From assembly GCA_947487175.1 (NCBI GenBank), contig CANKVM010000019.1, forward strand, positions 1 to 37,091: 37,091 nt of DNA, read 5' to 3'. A program made the position numbers and the translations under genes. The number at the start of each line of letters is the position of its first letter. Within the stretch, counting starts at the first letter, position 1. The notes beneath the pieces were generated by a model that searched no databases, had not been told where the DNA came from, and was given only the letters and a program-made list of their open reading frames with translations. Positions 35,535 to 37,091 of this stretch are shown here, in pieces. This DNA comes from Flavobacteriales bacterium (GTDB taxonomy: Bacteria; Bacteroidota; Bacteroidia; NS11-12g; UBA955).

Positions 35535-36958
35535 TAATTGCACGTTTCAATCAATAATTGAGACAAATTAAATAATTCTTGCTCTTTGAAAGATTTACCC
35601 ATCAATTGAATTCCCATTGGCAAACCAGCTTCAGTTTCAAATAACGGAAGTGATATTGCAGGATTACCAGCTAAATTTGCTTGAACTGTAAATAAATCAG
35701 CCAAATACATGGCAATAGGATCTTTACTTTTTTCGCCAAATTTAAATGCAGGTGTACTTGTAGTTGGTATTAAAATAGCATCTACATTTTCCAAAACTGA
35801 ATTCGTTTGGTCTTGAATTACACGTCTCACTTTTTGCGCTTTGCTATAATAAGCATCATAATGATCGCTAGATAAAACAAAGGTACCCAACATAATTCTG
35901 CGTTTTACCTCAGGACCAAAACCTTCAGTTCTACTCAATGTATAAGTTGATTCTAAATCGTGGGCATTTTCACTTCTTTTGCCATACAACATTCCTGTGT
36001 ATCTCGACAAATTGCTACTTGCTTCTGCCGTTGTTAAAACGTAATAAGCAGGAACCAATTGTTCTAATAGAGGGAAATCGAAATAGGTAATTTCGTGACC
36101 CGCATTTTCTAAATTCTTTATTAATATTTTGAAGGAAGATTTCACTTCTTCGGCAACGCCTGGATGGTGAATAGCTTCATTCATTACTGCAAACTTGGCC
36201 TTTTTAGGCGCCACAGCAGTGGTATATTTATCGGCAGGTTGTTGACGCATTGTTGCGTCGTGCTGATCAAATCCCGCCATGATTTCGGTTAGAAGCATAT
36301 TGTCTTCCAAACTTTTTGTCATTGGTCCAATTTGATCAAAACTTGAAGCATATGCCAACAATCCGAAGCGTGAAATCAAACCATAGGTAGGTTTAAATCC
36401 AAACGATCCTGTAAAAGCACTTGGTTGACGAATTGAACCTCCAGTATCTGAACCTAAGGCGCAATGACACATGTTGGCTTGCACCGCAACAGCGCTTCCT
36501 CCAGAAGAACCTCCTGGAACACGACTTTCGTCGGCTGCGTTTTTTACTGGTCCATAAGCGCTATTTTCATTCGAAGCACCCATTGCAAATTCATCGCAAT
36601 TGGTTCTGCCAATAAAAATTGCATCTTCGTCAAATAGTCGTTGAACAACGGTAGCAGAATATAACGACTCGAATCCCTCCAAAATTTTCGAAGAAGACCC
36701 TACTTTGTGATTTTTATAAGCGAGTACATCTTTCAGGGCAACAACTACACCAGCCAAGCGCCCAGCGGTACCTAGCTTTATCTTTTCATCGATCAAAGTT
36801 GCACGTGACAAAGCTTCATCGGCCCACACTTCTAAAAAAGCATTTAGATGCTTTTTATCTTCAATGTTTTGAAGATAGTGATTCACAAGTTGGACACATG
36901 AAACCGCACCCGAATTTAAGTCTGACCGAACTTCGGAAATGCGATTGTATGTTTTCAA
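35534..36958 (-). CDS. gatA: Asp-tRNA(Asn)/Glu-tRNA(Gln) amidotransferase subunit A
   Basis: Amidase subunit that releases ammonia from glutamine to convert Glu-tRNA(Gln) or Asp-tRNA(Asn). The 474-residue amidase-signature protein has the catalytic triad Lys76 (ALKDV), Ser151 (PGGSSGGSA) and Ser175 (GSDTGGSIRQP), spaced as in characterised GatA. The start is TTG at 36958: a TAA lies immediately upstream in frame, and the Met-equivalent precedes a standard GatA N-terminus (KTYNRISEVRSDLNSG). The TTG overlaps the tatA stop (TTGA). gatB and gatC are not in the window. Confidence 0.95.
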   Translation of the reverse strand: MKTYNRISEVRSDLNSGAVSCVQLVNHYLQNIEDKKHLNAFLEVWADEALSRATLIDEKIKLGTAGRLAGVVVALKDVLAYKNHKVGSSSKILEGFESLYSATVVQRLFDEDAIFIGRTNCDEFAMGASNENSAYGPVKNAADESRVPGGSSGGSAVAVQANMCHCALGSDTGGSIRQPSAFTGSFGFKPTYGLISRFGLLAYASSFDQIGPMTKSLEDNMLLTEIMAGFDQHDATMRQQPADKYTTAVAPKKAKFAVMNEAIHHPGVAEEVKSSFKILIKNLENAGHEITYFDFPLLEQLVPAYYVLTTAEASSNLSRYTGMLYGKRSENAHDLESTYTLSRTEGFGPEVKRRIMLGTFVLSSDHYDAYYSKAQKVRRVIQDQTNSVLENVDAILIPTTSTPAFKFGEKSKDPIAMYLADLFTVQANLAGNPAISLPLFETEAGLPMGIQLMGKSFKEQELFNLSQLLIETCN

Positions 36959-37091
36959 TTATTTGAATCTGGGTTTTTCTCTTCGTTCATTCCTTTTTGA
37001 ATCTCACTCTTAATGCCTGATTTCGCGTCATTAAATTCACGAACTCCACGGCCAAGGCCACGCATTAGTTCTGGAATTTTTTTGCCACCAA
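36955..37091 (-). CDS. tatA: Sec-independent translocase subunit TatA (3' end only)
   Basis: The last 44 or so codons of a gene that continues beyond the window edge. Translation of the minus strand gives GGKKIPELMRGLGRGVREF followed by NDAKSG and a charged tail ending PDSNN. This is the amphipathic helix and acidic/basic tail of TatA/TatE; the membrane helix lies outside the window. TatA forms the variable-size pore for folded proteins with twin-arginine signals. The stop TGA overlaps the TTG start of gatA, so the two are coupled. Confidence 0.88.
   Translation of the reverse strand, partial: GGKKIPELMRGLGRGVREFNDAKSGIKSEIQKGMNEEKNPDSNN

Noticed and set aside
1-37091. Mobile elements, CRISPR arrays, tRNA or rRNA genes, integron or phage signatures
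   Set aside because: No transposase or integrase, regular spaced repeats, cloverleaf or rRNA sequence was recognised on either strand.

Overview
The window is about 37 kb of AT-rich, gene-dense DNA from a member of the Bacteroidota. The evidence is a T9SS type A sorting domain on a secreted peptidase, PorG-type proteins beside uppS and bamA, a TonB receptor paired with a DUF4249 lipoprotein, DUF5916, MetH without its homocysteine domain, and -7 boxes of the form TAnnTTTG in place of Shine-Dalgarno sites. I cannot place it below phylum. It looks like ordinary chromosome: no tRNA, rRNA, insertion sequence, prophage or CRISPR array was seen, and no stretch above about 110 bases lacks a gene.

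Layout. 0-5.1 kb (+): a fused alpha+beta E1 of a 2-oxoacid dehydrogenase, then metH. 5.1-9.0 kb (-): an operon of M1 peptidase, MbnP-like lipoprotein and MbnH-like di-heme peroxidase, which is a candidate copper-protein maturation pair. 9.0-11.6 kb (+): a DMT-family exporter and an ALDH7-type dehydrogenase, closed by a strong hairpin terminator. 11.7-16.7 kb (-): two PorG/DUF6089-like proteins, uppS and bamA (envelope biogenesis and type IX secretion). 16.8-18.1 kb (-): 3-hydroxyanthranilate dioxygenase and a methyltransferase. 18.2-21.9 kb: purF and frr (+) converging on purK (-). 22.0-27.6 kb: a CBS-domain membrane protein (+) facing DUF4197, TonB receptor and DUF4249 (-). 27.7-31.9 kb: a rhodanese-thioredoxin lipoprotein and an AlkD-like glycosylase (+), an RmlD-like reductase (-), a fumarylacetoacetase-family hydrolase (+) and an AIM24 protein (-). 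32.0-37.1 kb (-): tatA (3' end), gatA, a lytic-transglycosylase-like protein with an altered active site, and a DUF5916 barrel, all overlapping or coupled.

The least expected signal is not a gene. The octamer TTGAGGGA (or TCCCTCAA) occurs 18 times by my hand count, where base composition predicts about one. It is balanced between strands and between sense and antisense, lies mostly inside genes, and one inverted pair forms the stem of the clearest terminator. That pattern resembles the DNA uptake sequences of Neisseria and Pasteurellaceae, and I flag it as a candidate uptake-type or other genome-wide signal. Other points of interest are the MbnP/MbnH operon, a lytic transglycosylase fold with Asn where the catalytic Glu belongs, and promoters so close to start codons that several mRNAs may be leaderless.
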